Positions 19,095-28,759 of a DNA stretch of 47,029 nucleotides are shown one piece after another. Under the pieces are notes generated by a model. It was not told the DNA's origin, made no database searches, and saw only the letters and a list, made by a program, of their open reading frames with translations. Made by a program: the position numbers and the translations under genes. Source of the stretch: Candidatus Coproplasma excrementavium (GTDB taxonomy: Bacteria > Bacillota > Clostridia > Christensenellales > Borkfalkiaceae). Each line of letters begins with the position of its first letter. Within the stretch, counting starts at the first letter, position 1. The DNA is taken from the NCBI GenBank assembly GCA_018715195.1, contig DVMA01000047.1:1-47029 (forward strand), given 5' to 3'.

Positions 19095-19886
19095 ATGACT
19101 TTAAGGGATAAGGTAGTAATAGTTACGGGCGCAACGTCGGGCATAGGTCTTGCCACGGCGCGCCTTATGAGCGCGAAAGGCGCAAAGGTGGTCTGCGTTG
19201 CCCGTCACGCCTCTCAGGAATTTTATTCGGTCTGCGCCGACGTCACGGACAGAGCGCAGGTCTTTGCCGCGGTGGAAAAAATAATCGGTGAGTTCGGAAA
19301 AATTGACGTGCTTGTAAATAACGCGGGTTTCGGCATTTCGGGTTCTGTGGAGGACACAGCCGAAGAGGACGCCCGCAGAATATTCGACGTCAACTTTTAC
19401 GGAATGCTCAACTTCATTCAGGCGGTAGTTCCGCATATGCGCAGCGGCGGTGGCGGAAAAATCATAAATATGAGTTCGGTTGCGGGCGAGCTGTCCATAC
19501 CTTTCCAGGCCTTCTACTCTGCAACCAAGTCGGCAATAATTTCGCTCAGCGAGGCGCTCAGGAATGAGGTTGCGCCCTTCAACATAAAGGTTTGCTGCGT
19601 ACTTCCCGGGGATGTGAGAACGGGCTTTACCTCCGCGCGGAAGAAGAATGCATACGATAATCCCGCCTACGGCGACCGCATAACAAAATCGGTTGCGGCA
19701 ATGGAGCGCGACGAGCGCGGCGGTATGTCGCCCGAAGTGATTGCAAAGGTTGTCGTGCGCTGCGCGTCGGTAAAAAATCCGCCCGTAGCGGTATCGGGCG
19801 GCGCAAAATACGCGCTGTTTATGTTTCTTGCACGCCTTCTGCCGCGAAGGTTTGTGAACTTTATTCTCGGCAGAATGTACGACTGA
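19095..19886 (+). CDS. Short-chain dehydrogenase/reductase
   Basis: VVIVTGATSGIGLATARLM; VLVNNAGFGISG; NMSSVAGELSIPFQAFYSATKSAIISLSEALR; start trimmed to 19095. Confidence 0.92.
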   Translation: MTLRDKVVIVTGATSGIGLATARLMSAKGAKVVCVARHASQEFYSVCADVTDRAQVFAAVEKIIGEFGKIDVLVNNAGFGISGSVEDTAEEDARRIFDVNFYGMLNFIQAVVPHMRSGGGGKIINMSSVAGELSIPFQAFYSATKSAIISLSEALRNEVAPFNIKVCCVLPGDVRTGFTSARKKNAYDNPAYGDRITKSVAAMERDERGGMSPEVIAKVVVRCASVKNPPVAVSGGAKYALFMFLARLLPRRFVNFILGRMYD

Positions 19887-19898
19887 ATGAAATCGATG

Positions 19899-19929
19899 CG
19901 CGCCGCGGTTTTGTCTGCGGCGCGTTTTT
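19899..19929 (+). terminator. Rho-independent terminator
   Basis: CGCGCCGC...GCGGCGCGTTTTT. Confidence 0.85.
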
Positions 19930-19959
19930 CTTTGGAATATTTTTATGACGCGGCGGCGG

Positions 19960-19988
19960 TTGACAAATTTTTTGCCTTTCCGTATAAT
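19960..19988 (+). promoter_or_regulatory. Sigma-A promoter
   Basis: TTGACA-17 nt-TATAAT. Confidence 0.8.
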
Positions 19989-20053
19989 AAAAAAGCGGGG
20001 CAAATATATTTAATATATAATTTATGTTTATAATTTAAAGGGATAAGAAAAAT

Positions 20054-20635
20054 ATGAGGATATGTATTTTCGGCGCGTCCAGCGCGCATATTGACAGGTT
20101 TTATATAGAAAAAGTTGAACAGCTTGCCGAAAAAATGGCAAAGAGAGGTCACTCGCTTGTGTTCGGCGCGGGAGCAACTGGCGTTATGGGCGCGGCGGCG
20201 CGCGGTACAAAGCGCGGCGGCGGATATATTCACGGCGTGATTCCCGAATTTTTCCGCGAAGAGGGCGTTGAAAAAATTTATACCGAGTGTGACAAACTCA
20301 CCTATACATCCACCATGGCGGAAAGAAAGTCGCGTATGGAGGACGAGGCGGAGGCCTTTATAATTGCTCCGGGCGGCATAGGCACGCTGGAAGAGTTTTA
20401 CGAGGTGCTCACTTTAAAGCAGCTTGGCAGACACTCCAAGGCAATGGCGATATATAACCTGAACGGCTACTTTGACAGCCTGGAAAAATTTATGGAGGAG
20501 ATGTCATCCAAGCATTTCATGGCGGAGGCCTGCCACGGTATGTATAAATATTTCTCCGATGACGAGGAGCTGCTCGACTATATAGAAAATTATCGTCCCG
20601 AACGCACCCCCTGGCAGGTGCTTAAAACGGTCTGA
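20054..20635 (+). CDS. LOG-family protein (TIGR00730-type, Rossmann, lysine-decarboxylase-like fold)
   Basis: ERKSRMEDEAEAFIIAPGGIGTLEEFYEVLTLKQLG. Confidence 0.9.
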   Translation: MRICIFGASSAHIDRFYIEKVEQLAEKMAKRGHSLVFGAGATGVMGAAARGTKRGGGYIHGVIPEFFREEGVEKIYTECDKLTYTSTMAERKSRMEDEAEAFIIAPGGIGTLEEFYEVLTLKQLGRHSKAMAIYNLNGYFDSLEKFMEEMSSKHFMAEACHGMYKYFSDDEELLDYIENYRPERTPWQVLKTV

Positions 20636-20646
20636 GAGAGGCTTTT

Positions 20647-21132
20647 GTGATTTCCGTAATATTTGTATGTCTCGGCAATATCTGTCGTTCGCCCATGGCC
20701 GAGCTGATTTTCAGAAAGCTTGCGGAGGACAGGGGGCTTGCGCTCTCTTTCGATATAACCTCCCGCGGAACCTCTGACGAAGAGGAGGGCAACCCCGTGT
20801 ACTATCCCGCCGCGCGCGTTCTGCGCGACCACGGCATTTTCGGCACTCACAGGGCGACGCAGCTCACTAAAAAAGAGGTGGTAAACGCGGACTACGTGCT
20901 TGTAATGGATTCGGGGAATTTATACGATGTATTAAACCTTACGGGCGGACAGTTCAGCGATAAAATATTCAAACTGTGTTCCTTTACCTCTCGTCCCCGC
21001 GATGTGGCCGACCCGTGGTACACTCGCGATTTTGAAAAAGCCTACGCGGATATTTATGATGGGTGCGAAGCTTTTCTGAATTACATCGTGCATAAACACG
21101 GCGATATGCTGGGGTACGATTCGCGCCACTGA
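20647..21132 (+). CDS. Low-molecular-weight protein tyrosine phosphatase
   Basis: VIFVCLGNICRSPMAE active-site loop; DPWYTRDF general-acid region. Confidence 0.93.
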   Translation: MISVIFVCLGNICRSPMAELIFRKLAEDRGLALSFDITSRGTSDEEEGNPVYYPAARVLRDHGIFGTHRATQLTKKEVVNADYVLVMDSGNLYDVLNLTGGQFSDKIFKLCSFTSRPRDVADPWYTRDFEKAYADIYDGCEAFLNYIVHKHGDMLGYDSRH

Positions 21133-21281
21133 CGCAAATTTCCGACAAAAAAAGTCTGCATTTTTATTGCTCTGATAAGGCGGCTGTCTGTCTTTAAGCC
21201 GTGCATAATAATTAAATAAATGCGGTATATTATGGGGTGTATAATAAAAATGCAAGCAGATATTAAAATTTTTTATAACTA

Positions 21282-21310
21282 TTGACTTACCTGCCTTGCG
21301 GTTGTATAAT
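21282..21310 (+). promoter_or_regulatory. Sigma-A promoter
   Basis: TTGACT-17 nt-TATAAT. Confidence 0.75.
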
Positions 21311-21388
21311 GTATATGAGCTGGTAAAATTAACCGGTGTAAAAAGGGCGCGCATTTTTGCGCGGCATGCAAGGAGGACATGATTAAAG

Positions 21389-21928
21389 ATGTCAAGGAAA
21401 AGTAAAAGCGGCAGTAAAGCAGGCTTTATTGCCATCCTTATTATTCTGGTATTGCTGGTAGTGGCAATAGTTGGCGTATGCATCGACTGGATAGGCGCCA
21501 AGACTTATGTGGACAGCGTTATCGGCGGAGGTGAAAGCGAAACCGTTTACTATAAACTGGAAAAGCTTTTTGAAACCTTCAAAGATTCCGAAACGGAAAC
21601 CGCAGGTCTCTTCAGAACTATGGCGGCGTTCGCCATACTCACCGTAATACTTGCGGCGGCCACCACAGTGCTTTCGGGCATATGCAAGGTGCTCGGCTGG
21701 AAGCTGTTCAAGTTCATACTTGTAGTTGTTTCCATTGTCTGCGTAATCTGCGGCGTGGTAAGCATTATAACAACGTTTGCTTTCTGCGATAAGTTCACCG
21801 TAGGCGGCGGCTTTGGCGGCATTGTTGAGGCAGGCACAAAGGCTTCGCCCTACATCGGCGCTTGGCTCACCGCGATAGGCGGCGCTCTTGCCGGCATTGT
21901 TGGCATATTCGCCGCAATCAAAAGCTGA
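21389..21928 (+). CDS. Small membrane protein of unknown function
   Basis: 179-aa ORF with about 4 hydrophobic segments; AGGAGG SD; flanked by its own promoter and terminator. Confidence 0.8.
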   Translation: MSRKSKSGSKAGFIAILIILVLLVVAIVGVCIDWIGAKTYVDSVIGGGESETVYYKLEKLFETFKDSETETAGLFRTMAAFAILTVILAAATTVLSGICKVLGWKLFKFILVVVSIVCVICGVVSIITTFAFCDKFTVGGGFGGIVEAGTKASPYIGAWLTAIGGALAGIVGIFAAIKS

Positions 21929-21950
21929 ATAATATCTCCGTCTTGAATCC

Positions 21951-21994
21951 CCCGCGCCGCGTGTCTTAAAAAGCACGCGGCGCGGGTATTTTTA
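21951..21994 (+). terminator. Rho-independent terminator
   Basis: CCCGCGCCGCGTG-10 nt-CACGCGGCGCGGG then TATTTTTA. Confidence 0.85.
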
Positions 21995-22156
21995 TGCCCT
22001 ATTGCATATCTTTCCGTAATAAATCAGTGCTGACGCCTTTTTCAGTTGTTGTCTTGTCTGTCACAATATTGTTTCTGCCTATAAAGCAGTGCGCGCGTAA
22101 AGCGTTCCTGTTCTGTTCAGTTAAAAAATAAATTTTATTATTTTTCTGCAAAACGG

Positions 22157-22204
22157 TTGACTTTTACAAAACAAGATATTATCATATGATTAAACATTCA
22201 TATG
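22157..22204 (+). promoter_or_regulatory. Promoter (TTGACT-17-TATCAT) overlapped by an ArsR/SmtB-type operator
   Basis: CATATGA-N8-TCATATG perfect 7-bp inverted repeat (22183-22204) overlapping the -10 element at 22180-22185. Confidence 0.75.
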
Positions 22205-22220
22205 AAAGGAGCAAGGAAAC

Positions 22221-22571
22221 ATGAAAGATTCCTGCGAAACGCCCGAAGTACACGAGGGCGTGATAAAGGCGGCGCTTTCGGCAATGCCTTCCGATGATGA
22301 AATTTCTGTAATGGCGGCGCGGTTCAAGGCGATAAGCGAACCTTCCCGTCTTAAAATACTGCTTGCGCTCTCCGCGGGCGAACTGTGCGTGGAGCACATT
22401 TCAAAGGCGGTGGGAGGCGGTCAGAGCGCCGTATCTCACCAGCTTAAAACACTTAAAGACAACAGAATAATAAAGAGCCGCCGCTCTGGTAAGAATATTC
22501 TCTATTCTGTGGACGATGACCATATAATGGCCATGATACGTGCGGCAAAGGAGCATCTGCACCATGAATAA
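22221..22571 (+). CDS. ArsR/SmtB-family metal-responsive repressor (CzrA-like alpha5 site)
   Basis: Winged HTH SEPSRLKILLALSAGELCVEHI..QSAVSHQLKTLKDNRIIKSRRSGK; DxHx10HxxH near the C-terminus (DDHIMAMIRAAKEHLHH). Confidence 0.92.
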   Translation: MKDSCETPEVHEGVIKAALSAMPSDDEISVMAARFKAISEPSRLKILLALSAGELCVEHISKAVGGGQSAVSHQLKTLKDNRIIKSRRSGKNILYSVDDDHIMAMIRAAKEHLHHE

Positions 22572-25269
22572 GGTAATTTTGCTTGAAGGGTTAGACTGTG
22601 CCTCCTGCGCCTCCGAATTGGAGGAAATTCTCTCCGCGGTAAAGGGCGTCAGCGATGTGTCTGTCGATTTTATCGGCCAGAAAGTGCGGCTTGACTGCGC
22701 AGACGAGAACGTGCTTGCCGAAGTCATAAAGCGTTGCAACGACTTTGAAGATGTAAAGGTGGTTGGCACTCAGCAGGGCAGAAATTCTTCGGAAAATTCA
22801 GCTCACGAGTCTTGCTGTAAGGAACATGCGCGCCGTGAAGGCAGTTCGTGCGGTTGCGGTCATGCTCACGCGGCCTGCGGCAACGGGCATAAACATGGTT
22901 CGGCCTGTTGTTCAACGCAGGGCGCGGCCGCGGAAAAAGGCAATGCGGGTACGCTCATAAAGCGTGAAATTCAGCTTGAAAATATAGATTGTGCCTCCTG
23001 CGCCTCCGAACTGGAGGAGCTGGTTGCGGGCATAGACGGCGTTGAAAATGCCGCAGTCGACTTCATAGCGCAGAAAGTGCGTTTCGAGTGTGCCGATGAC
23101 GCCACCGTGGAAGAGGTAAAAAAGTGCTGCGCGGGCTTTGAAGAGGTGCGCGTAGTCGAACCCGCCGAAACTTCGGAAGGAAACGAGCGCAAAATCAAGA
23201 TAAAGGGTCTGTGCTGCGCCAACTGCGGCAGGGAGCTGGAGGAAATTCTCAATAAAATTGATGGGGTTTCTGCAGTGGTGGACTTTGTGAACAGCACGAT
23301 AAAATTGAAGTGCGCAAGTGACGCCGCATATGAGCAGAGCATATATCAGATAACCCACTTTGAGGACGTAAAGATAGACGACGAAAAGAAACCCGCGGCA
23401 AAGAGCCTTGCAAGACAGCACATGCGCGAAATTATACAGATAGTAGTTTCCGCGGTGTTCTTCGTGCCCGCGCTTATTCTCAATCTTGTGGGCGGCAAGA
23501 CGGGCGTAATCGTATCCTATCCGCTGTTTGCCGTATCTTATCTTTCGGTCGGCTGGGAAGTGCTTGTAAATACCGTAAAAAACATCTCCAAGGGCCGCAT
23601 ATTCGACGAAAACTTTTTGATGACGATAGCCTCGCTAGCGGCCATAGTGCTCGGCATATTCTCCGGCGACGGCATTTACGAGGGCGTTGCGGTAATGCTC
23701 TTGTATCAGCTCGGCGAACTGTTGCAGTCCATTGCCGTAGGCTCTTCGCGTAACTCCATAGCAAAGCTTATGGACCTCAAAAGCGATACGGCGACAGTGC
23801 TCCGTGGCGGTCAGCAGGTTGTAATCAAGCCCGAGGAACTGGAAGTCGGCGACATTATGCTCATAAAGGCGGGCGAAAAGGTGCCCGCGGACGGCGTCAT
23901 AGTAAAGGGCGAAAGCTCGCTCGATATGCGTTCGCTCAACGGCGAATCTCTGCCCGCAGACGTAAAGGAAGGGCAGGAGATTCTGTCGGGTGCGATAAAC
24001 ATCTCCAAGGTACTCGAAGTAAAGGTAATAAGAAAGTATTCCGATTCGGCCGTGGCAAAGATACTCGACCTCGTGGAAAATTCCACGGCTAAAAAGGCCG
24101 CGCCCGAAAAGTTCATAACCAAATTCGCGAAGTACTATACCCCCGCGGTATGCGCAGCCGCTCTCATTGTGGCGGCCGTAGTTCCCACCATAATATGTGC
24201 GGTGAACGGTCTGTTTGCCTGGGCAACTTATTCAACGTGGATATCCAAGGCGCTGTCCTTCCTCGTAATATCCTGCCCCTGCGCGCTCGTCATCTCCGTG
24301 CCTCTGTCCTATTTCGGCGGCATAGGCAGGTGCGCAAAGTTCGGCATACTGGCCAAGGGTTCAACCTGTCTGGACGAACTCGCGCTTGCAACGGTGGCGG
24401 CGTTCGATAAGACGGGCACAATTACTGAAGGTTCGTTCAAGATTATAAAGTCCTCCTCCGAAGAGGCCGTGCAGATTGCCGCGGCGGCGGAAAAGTATTC
24501 TTCCCACCCTATAGCGGTGGCGTTCTCCTCGGTAACTTCAAAGTATTCTGCCGAAAATGCGGAGGAAGTTGCGGGCCGCGGCGTAAAGTGCACCATAGGC
24601 GGCAAGACGGCTCTCTGCGGCAACGCTGTAATGATGAAGGAAAACGGCGTGGAAATCGAGCAGACTGACAGCATCTACACCGTCATATATGTCGCGCTGG
24701 ACGGCAGGTTTGTCGGCAGCATAGAGATAGGCGACGGCATAAAGCCTGATGCAAAGGCGGCAATAGCTGTACTCAAGGCGCAGGGCGTCACGTACTGCAC
24801 AATGCTCACCGGCGACAACCCCGCAAGGGCTGCGGCTGTTGCAAAGGAAGTGGGTCTGGACGGCTACGAGGCCGGTCTGCTGCCCGACGGAAAGCTGGAA
24901 AAGGCCGAACAGCTTAAACAGCGCGGCAAGCTCATATATGTCGGCGACGGCATAAACGATGCGCCCGTAATGGCAGCCGCGGACTGCGCCGTGTCGATGG
25001 GTAAAGTAGGTTCGGATGCGGCAATTGAGGCCAGCGACGTCGTGCTTGTAACCGACAATCTCGAACTTCTGCCCAAGGGCAAAAAGATTGCAAGGGCCAC
25101 GCGTTCGATAGTGTTCCAGAACATAATAGGCTCTCTGCTCGTAAAGCTTGCGGTGATGGTGCTCGGCATAGCAATTCCCTCATTCCCGCTTATTCTTGCG
25201 GTTGTGGCGGATGTGGGCGTAATGCTTGTTGCCGTGCTCAACGCAATGCGCACAAAACTTGTAGGCTGA
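22564..25269 (+). CDS. P1B-type heavy-metal ATPase (Zn/Cd/Pb type, ZntA/CadA-like) with three N-terminal HMA domains
   Basis: CxxC motifs DCASC, DCASC, CCANC; SCPCALVIS; DKTGTIT; GDGINDAPVMAAAD; VADVGVMLVAVLNAMR; start trimmed to 22564, overlapping arsR. Confidence 0.93.
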   Translation: MNKVILLEGLDCASCASELEEILSAVKGVSDVSVDFIGQKVRLDCADENVLAEVIKRCNDFEDVKVVGTQQGRNSSENSAHESCCKEHARREGSSCGCGHAHAACGNGHKHGSACCSTQGAAAEKGNAGTLIKREIQLENIDCASCASELEELVAGIDGVENAAVDFIAQKVRFECADDATVEEVKKCCAGFEEVRVVEPAETSEGNERKIKIKGLCCANCGRELEEILNKIDGVSAVVDFVNSTIKLKCASDAAYEQSIYQITHFEDVKIDDEKKPAAKSLARQHMREIIQIVVSAVFFVPALILNLVGGKTGVIVSYPLFAVSYLSVGWEVLVNTVKNISKGRIFDENFLMTIASLAAIVLGIFSGDGIYEGVAVMLLYQLGELLQSIAVGSSRNSIAKLMDLKSDTATVLRGGQQVVIKPEELEVGDIMLIKAGEKVPADGVIVKGESSLDMRSLNGESLPADVKEGQEILSGAINISKVLEVKVIRKYSDSAVAKILDLVENSTAKKAAPEKFITKFAKYYTPAVCAAALIVAAVVPTIICAVNGLFAWATYSTWISKALSFLVISCPCALVISVPLSYFGGIGRCAKFGILAKGSTCLDELALATVAAFDKTGTITEGSFKIIKSSSEEAVQIAAAAEKYSSHPIAVAFSSVTSKYSAENAEEVAGRGVKCTIGGKTALCGNAVMMKENGVEIEQTDSIYTVIYVALDGRFVGSIEIGDGIKPDAKAAIAVLKAQGVTYCTMLTGDNPARAAAVAKEVGLDGYEAGLLPDGKLEKAEQLKQRGKLIYVGDGINDAPVMAAADCAVSMGKVGSDAAIEASDVVLVTDNLELLPKGKKIARATRSIVFQNIIGSLLVKLAVMVLGIAIPSFPLILAVVADVGVMLVAVLNAMRTKLVG

Positions 25270-25280
25270 CAAAACTTAAA

Positions 25281-25314
25281 AAAGTCCCGACCTCTTTTCG
25301 TCGGGACTTTTTTT
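25281..25314 (+). terminator. Rho-independent terminator
   Basis: AAAGTCCCGA-10 nt-TCGGGACTTTTTTT. Confidence 0.92.
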
Positions 25315-25590
25315 ATAAACGGCAGAATGCGCGGCATAACATACGGCGTTTTATGCGCTTCTGCACCCCTGCGTATGCGCAAACTGCGGCCCGGTACGAC
25401 ATAAAATATCGCCTGAAGACGGTATATTGCCGCGTACGCGCGGGAAAATTTTCCTTATTAACAAAATATTTCAATTTTTGCAAGAAAACGATTGTACATA
25501 TCGCCCCGAATGTAGTAAAATATAAAGCGGATTATAATGTTACGTCTATATCCGGAATTTCCAATCGGATACCGGTTTTAAGGAGTTTAA

Positions 25591-28500
25591 ATGGGACTTA
25601 TCAGCTATATTCTCGGCTCCGACAGCAGACAGGCTGTCAAAAAGCTCAACAAGCTTGCGCTTAAAGTAGAGGAGCTCGAACCCAAGTACCAGAGCATGAC
25701 GGATGAGCAGCTCAAAGACCAGACCCGCGTTTTAAAGGAAAGACTTTCCAAGGGCGAAACGCTTGACGACATAATGTTCGATGCGTTTGCCGCACTCAGG
25801 GAGGCCAGCTGGCGCGTTCTCAAAATGAAGCATTTCCACGTTCAGATAATGGGCGGCATCTGCCTGCACCAGGGACGTATTGCAGAAATGCGCACAGGTG
25901 AAGGCAAAACGCTTGTATCTACGTTGCCTGCATACCTCAACGCGCTCACGGACAAGGGCGTTCACATAGTAACCGTCAACGATTACCTCGCCAAGCGTGA
26001 CGCCGAGTGGATGGGCAAAGTTCACAAGTTCATGGGTCTTACCGTGGGCGTCGTAGTGCCCGGCATGGACGACAACCAGAAGAAACAGGCATACGCCTGC
26101 GACATCGTGTACGGCACCAACAACGAACTCGGTTTCGACTACCTGCGCGATAACTTAAAGACTTCTATCTCCGCAATGGTCCAGCGCGAGCTCAACTTCT
26201 GCATAATCGACGAAGTTGACTCCATTTTAATAGATGAAGCGCGTACCCCTCTCATAATTTCAGGCCGCGGCGGCGAAAGCTCCAAGCTGTACGAAGATGT
26301 GGACAGGTTTGTCCGCACGCTCAACGGCGGTTTCGACGACGATAAAAAGGACGCTGAAAAGAAGGCTCCTTCCAAAAAGAAGAAGGACCTTTCCAAGGAG
26401 GAGCAGGAGGCCAACGACCGTCTTGCCGCCATCCTTGAAGAGATGGAAAACTGGGACTATATAATCGACCGCAAGGAAAAGTCGGTAACCATAACCGAAA
26501 AGGGCGCGGAGAAGGCTGAAAGATTCTTCGGCATAGCAAACCTTGCCGACATAGAGAACGCCGACCTCAACCACCACATACAGCAGGCGCTCAAGGCGCA
26601 CGAACTGTTCAAGCGCGACGAGGACTATATCGTATCCCCCGAGGGCGAAATTCTCATCGTCGATGAATTCACCGGCCGTCTTATGAACGGCAGGCGCTAT
26701 TCGGACGGTCTGCACCAGGCGATAGAGGCTAAGGAACATGTAAAGGTGCGCAACGAGAACAAGACTCACGCAACCGTAACCTTCCAGAACTACTTCCGTC
26801 TTTACAATAAACTTTCGGGCATGACCGGTACGGCAAAGACCGAAGAGGCCGAATTCCGTACCATATACTCCCTGGACGTAGTTGAAATACCCACCAACAA
26901 GCCCGTTCAGCGTAAGGATTACGCGGACATGATCTACTCCACGGTGGAAGGCAAAAAGCGCGCCATAGTCAATGAAATTGTAGAGCGCCACGCAAAGGGA
27001 CAGCCCATTCTTATAGGTACCGTAACGGTAGACAAGTCGGAGGAAATTTCCAGACTGCTCCGCCGCAACGGCGTAAAGCACAATATCCTCAACGCAAAGA
27101 ACCACGAGCGCGAGGCTGAAATAGTTGCCCAGGCGGGCAGGTTCGGCGCCGTAACAATCGCCACCAACATGGCGGGCCGTGGTACCGATATACTGCTCGG
27201 CGGTAACGCCGAATACCTTGCCAAAAAGCGCATGAGGGAAGAGGGCTACGAGCACGACATGATAGAAGTGGCCATCTCCTATGCCGACAGGCAGTTCACC
27301 GAAGAGGAGCAGAAGGCGCGTGACCGCTATGCCGAACTGTACGCAAAGTTCAAGGCGGAGACCGATGCCGAAAAAGTAAAGGTTATAGAGGCGGGCGGCC
27401 TCTGCATAATCGGTACGGAAAGGCACGAAAGCCGCCGTATAGATAACCAGCTCCGCGGCCGTGCGGGACGTCAGGGCGACCCCGGCGTATCCATATTCTA
27501 TATCTCGCTGGAAGACGACCTTGCTAAGCGTTTCGGCGGCGAAAGGATAAAGGCAATTTACAACGCATTCAAACTTGATGAGGACCAGTGCCTCCAGTCC
27601 AGGATGCTCTCCCGTAGCATAGAGAACGCGCAGAAGGCAATCGAAGGCAGGAACTTCGCCATCCGTAAGCGCACGCTGCAGTACGACGAAGTAATGAACG
27701 AACAGCGCAAAACCATCTATGGCGAGCGTCTGAAAGTGCTCAAGGGCGAGGACGTACACGAGCAGATGCTCAAGTACATTCCCGACTATATAGAAAAGGT
27801 TGTTGCGGAGACGGTAAATACCGACGCAATGCCTGAAAAGTGGGATGAAGAGGCGCTCAACGAGGCGCTTAAAACAAAGGTATATCCCGACGAATGCACC
27901 TTTGAAATCACCCGCGAAATGCTCGAACGCTGGGACTACCAGAAGGCCATCAAGCGCATATCCAAGGAAGTTATCGAAGCTTACGAGCAGAAGATTGTCA
28001 ACATCAAAAACGAAACACACGGTCAGGTCGACTATCACCAGATAGAGCGCAACGAACTGCTCCGCAGCGTTGACCGCAACTGGATTGACCACATCGACGC
28101 AATGGACCAGCTGAGGAAAGGCATAGGCCTCCGCGGCTACGCCCAGCAGGACCCCGTAATCGCCTACAAGCAGGAAGGCTACGAAATGTTTACAGAAATG
28201 ATAGACCGCGTTCAGACGACTACCATTTCAAGACTTCTCAAGGGCAGAATCGTCCGCGTGCGCCCCGGAATGTTCCCCGGCCGCAGACCCATGCCCATGC
28301 CCGCTCCCGCAGCAAAGCAGATACCTTCCGCTCCCGCGCAGCCTGTTGCTCAGCATGAGGAAAAGGCAGAAGAGCCCGCAAAGCAGAAAGCTGACGAAGA
28401 GGTCAATGCTCCCGCAGAAACGGCTGCACAGCCTGCTCCTTCGCAGCAGGAAGAGCCCGCCGCTCCCTCGTTTGTCGGCAGCGGACTTGCAACCAAGCCT

Positions 28501-28638
28501 CAGGAGTTTACTCCCGACCCCACGGGCAAGCTCAATCCCCTTGTAAAGGGTAAAAAGGAGCCCGGCCGCAACGACCCCTGTCCCTGCGGCAGCGGCAAAA
28601 AGTATAAGGATTGCTGCTACTGGAAGGACCACAAGTAA
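25591..28638 (+). CDS. secA: Preprotein translocase ATPase SecA
   Basis: MRTGEGKTLVSTLPAYLNAL, IIDEVDSILIDEARTPLIISG, TNMAGRGTDI, LRGRAGRQGDPG; C-terminal SEC-C zinc motif PCPCGSGKKYKDCC. Confidence 0.97.
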   Translation: MGLISYILGSDSRQAVKKLNKLALKVEELEPKYQSMTDEQLKDQTRVLKERLSKGETLDDIMFDAFAALREASWRVLKMKHFHVQIMGGICLHQGRIAEMRTGEGKTLVSTLPAYLNALTDKGVHIVTVNDYLAKRDAEWMGKVHKFMGLTVGVVVPGMDDNQKKQAYACDIVYGTNNELGFDYLRDNLKTSISAMVQRELNFCIIDEVDSILIDEARTPLIISGRGGESSKLYEDVDRFVRTLNGGFDDDKKDAEKKAPSKKKKDLSKEEQEANDRLAAILEEMENWDYIIDRKEKSVTITEKGAEKAERFFGIANLADIENADLNHHIQQALKAHELFKRDEDYIVSPEGEILIVDEFTGRLMNGRRYSDGLHQAIEAKEHVKVRNENKTHATVTFQNYFRLYNKLSGMTGTAKTEEAEFRTIYSLDVVEIPTNKPVQRKDYADMIYSTVEGKKRAIVNEIVERHAKGQPILIGTVTVDKSEEISRLLRRNGVKHNILNAKNHEREAEIVAQAGRFGAVTIATNMAGRGTDILLGGNAEYLAKKRMREEGYEHDMIEVAISYADRQFTEEEQKARDRYAELYAKFKAETDAEKVKVIEAGGLCIIGTERHESRRIDNQLRGRAGRQGDPGVSIFYISLEDDLAKRFGGERIKAIYNAFKLDEDQCLQSRMLSRSIENAQKAIEGRNFAIRKRTLQYDEVMNEQRKTIYGERLKVLKGEDVHEQMLKYIPDYIEKVVAETVNTDAMPEKWDEEALNEALKTKVYPDECTFEITREMLERWDYQKAIKRISKEVIEAYEQKIVNIKNETHGQVDYHQIERNELLRSVDRNWIDHIDAMDQLRKGIGLRGYAQQDPVIAYKQEGYEMFTEMIDRVQTTTISRLLKGRIVRVRPGMFPGRRPMPMPAPAAKQIPSAPAQPVAQHEEKAEEPAKQKADEEVNAPAETAAQPAPSQQEEPAAPSFVGSGLATKPQEFTPDPTGKLNPLVKGKKEPGRNDPCPCGSGKKYKDCCYWKDHK

Positions 28639-28663
28639 TTGAAATTATCTCCCCGTATATGCC

Positions 28664-28700
28664 GTTAGTTTCGGCATATATGCGGGTCAATTCCCATAAA
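28664..28700 (+). repeat. Dispersed intergenic dyad element, copy A
   Basis: GTTAGTTTCGGCATATATGCGGGTCAATTCCCATAAA; first 20 nt match copy B (46113) at 19/20 positions. Confidence 0.7.
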
Positions 28701-28759
28701 AGGCCGCTTTTGCGGCAATGAATGCAGGGCGCCGAGGCGTTCTGTCACAGAGAGTATTT

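Noticed and set aside
26330-26420. Lys-rich insert in SecA (DDDKKDAEKKAPSKKKKDLSKEEQ) as a novel domain
   Set aside because: A low-complexity, surface-loop-like insertion, within the range of normal SecA variation.
26260-28092. 610-aa minus-strand ORF opposite secA, and similar long antisense ORFs (601-1971, 2533-4293, 32158-33633, 40213-41193)
   Set aside because: They lie opposite or across clear conserved genes, have compositions expected from codon-bias shadow, no recognisable domains and no plausible SD or operon context.
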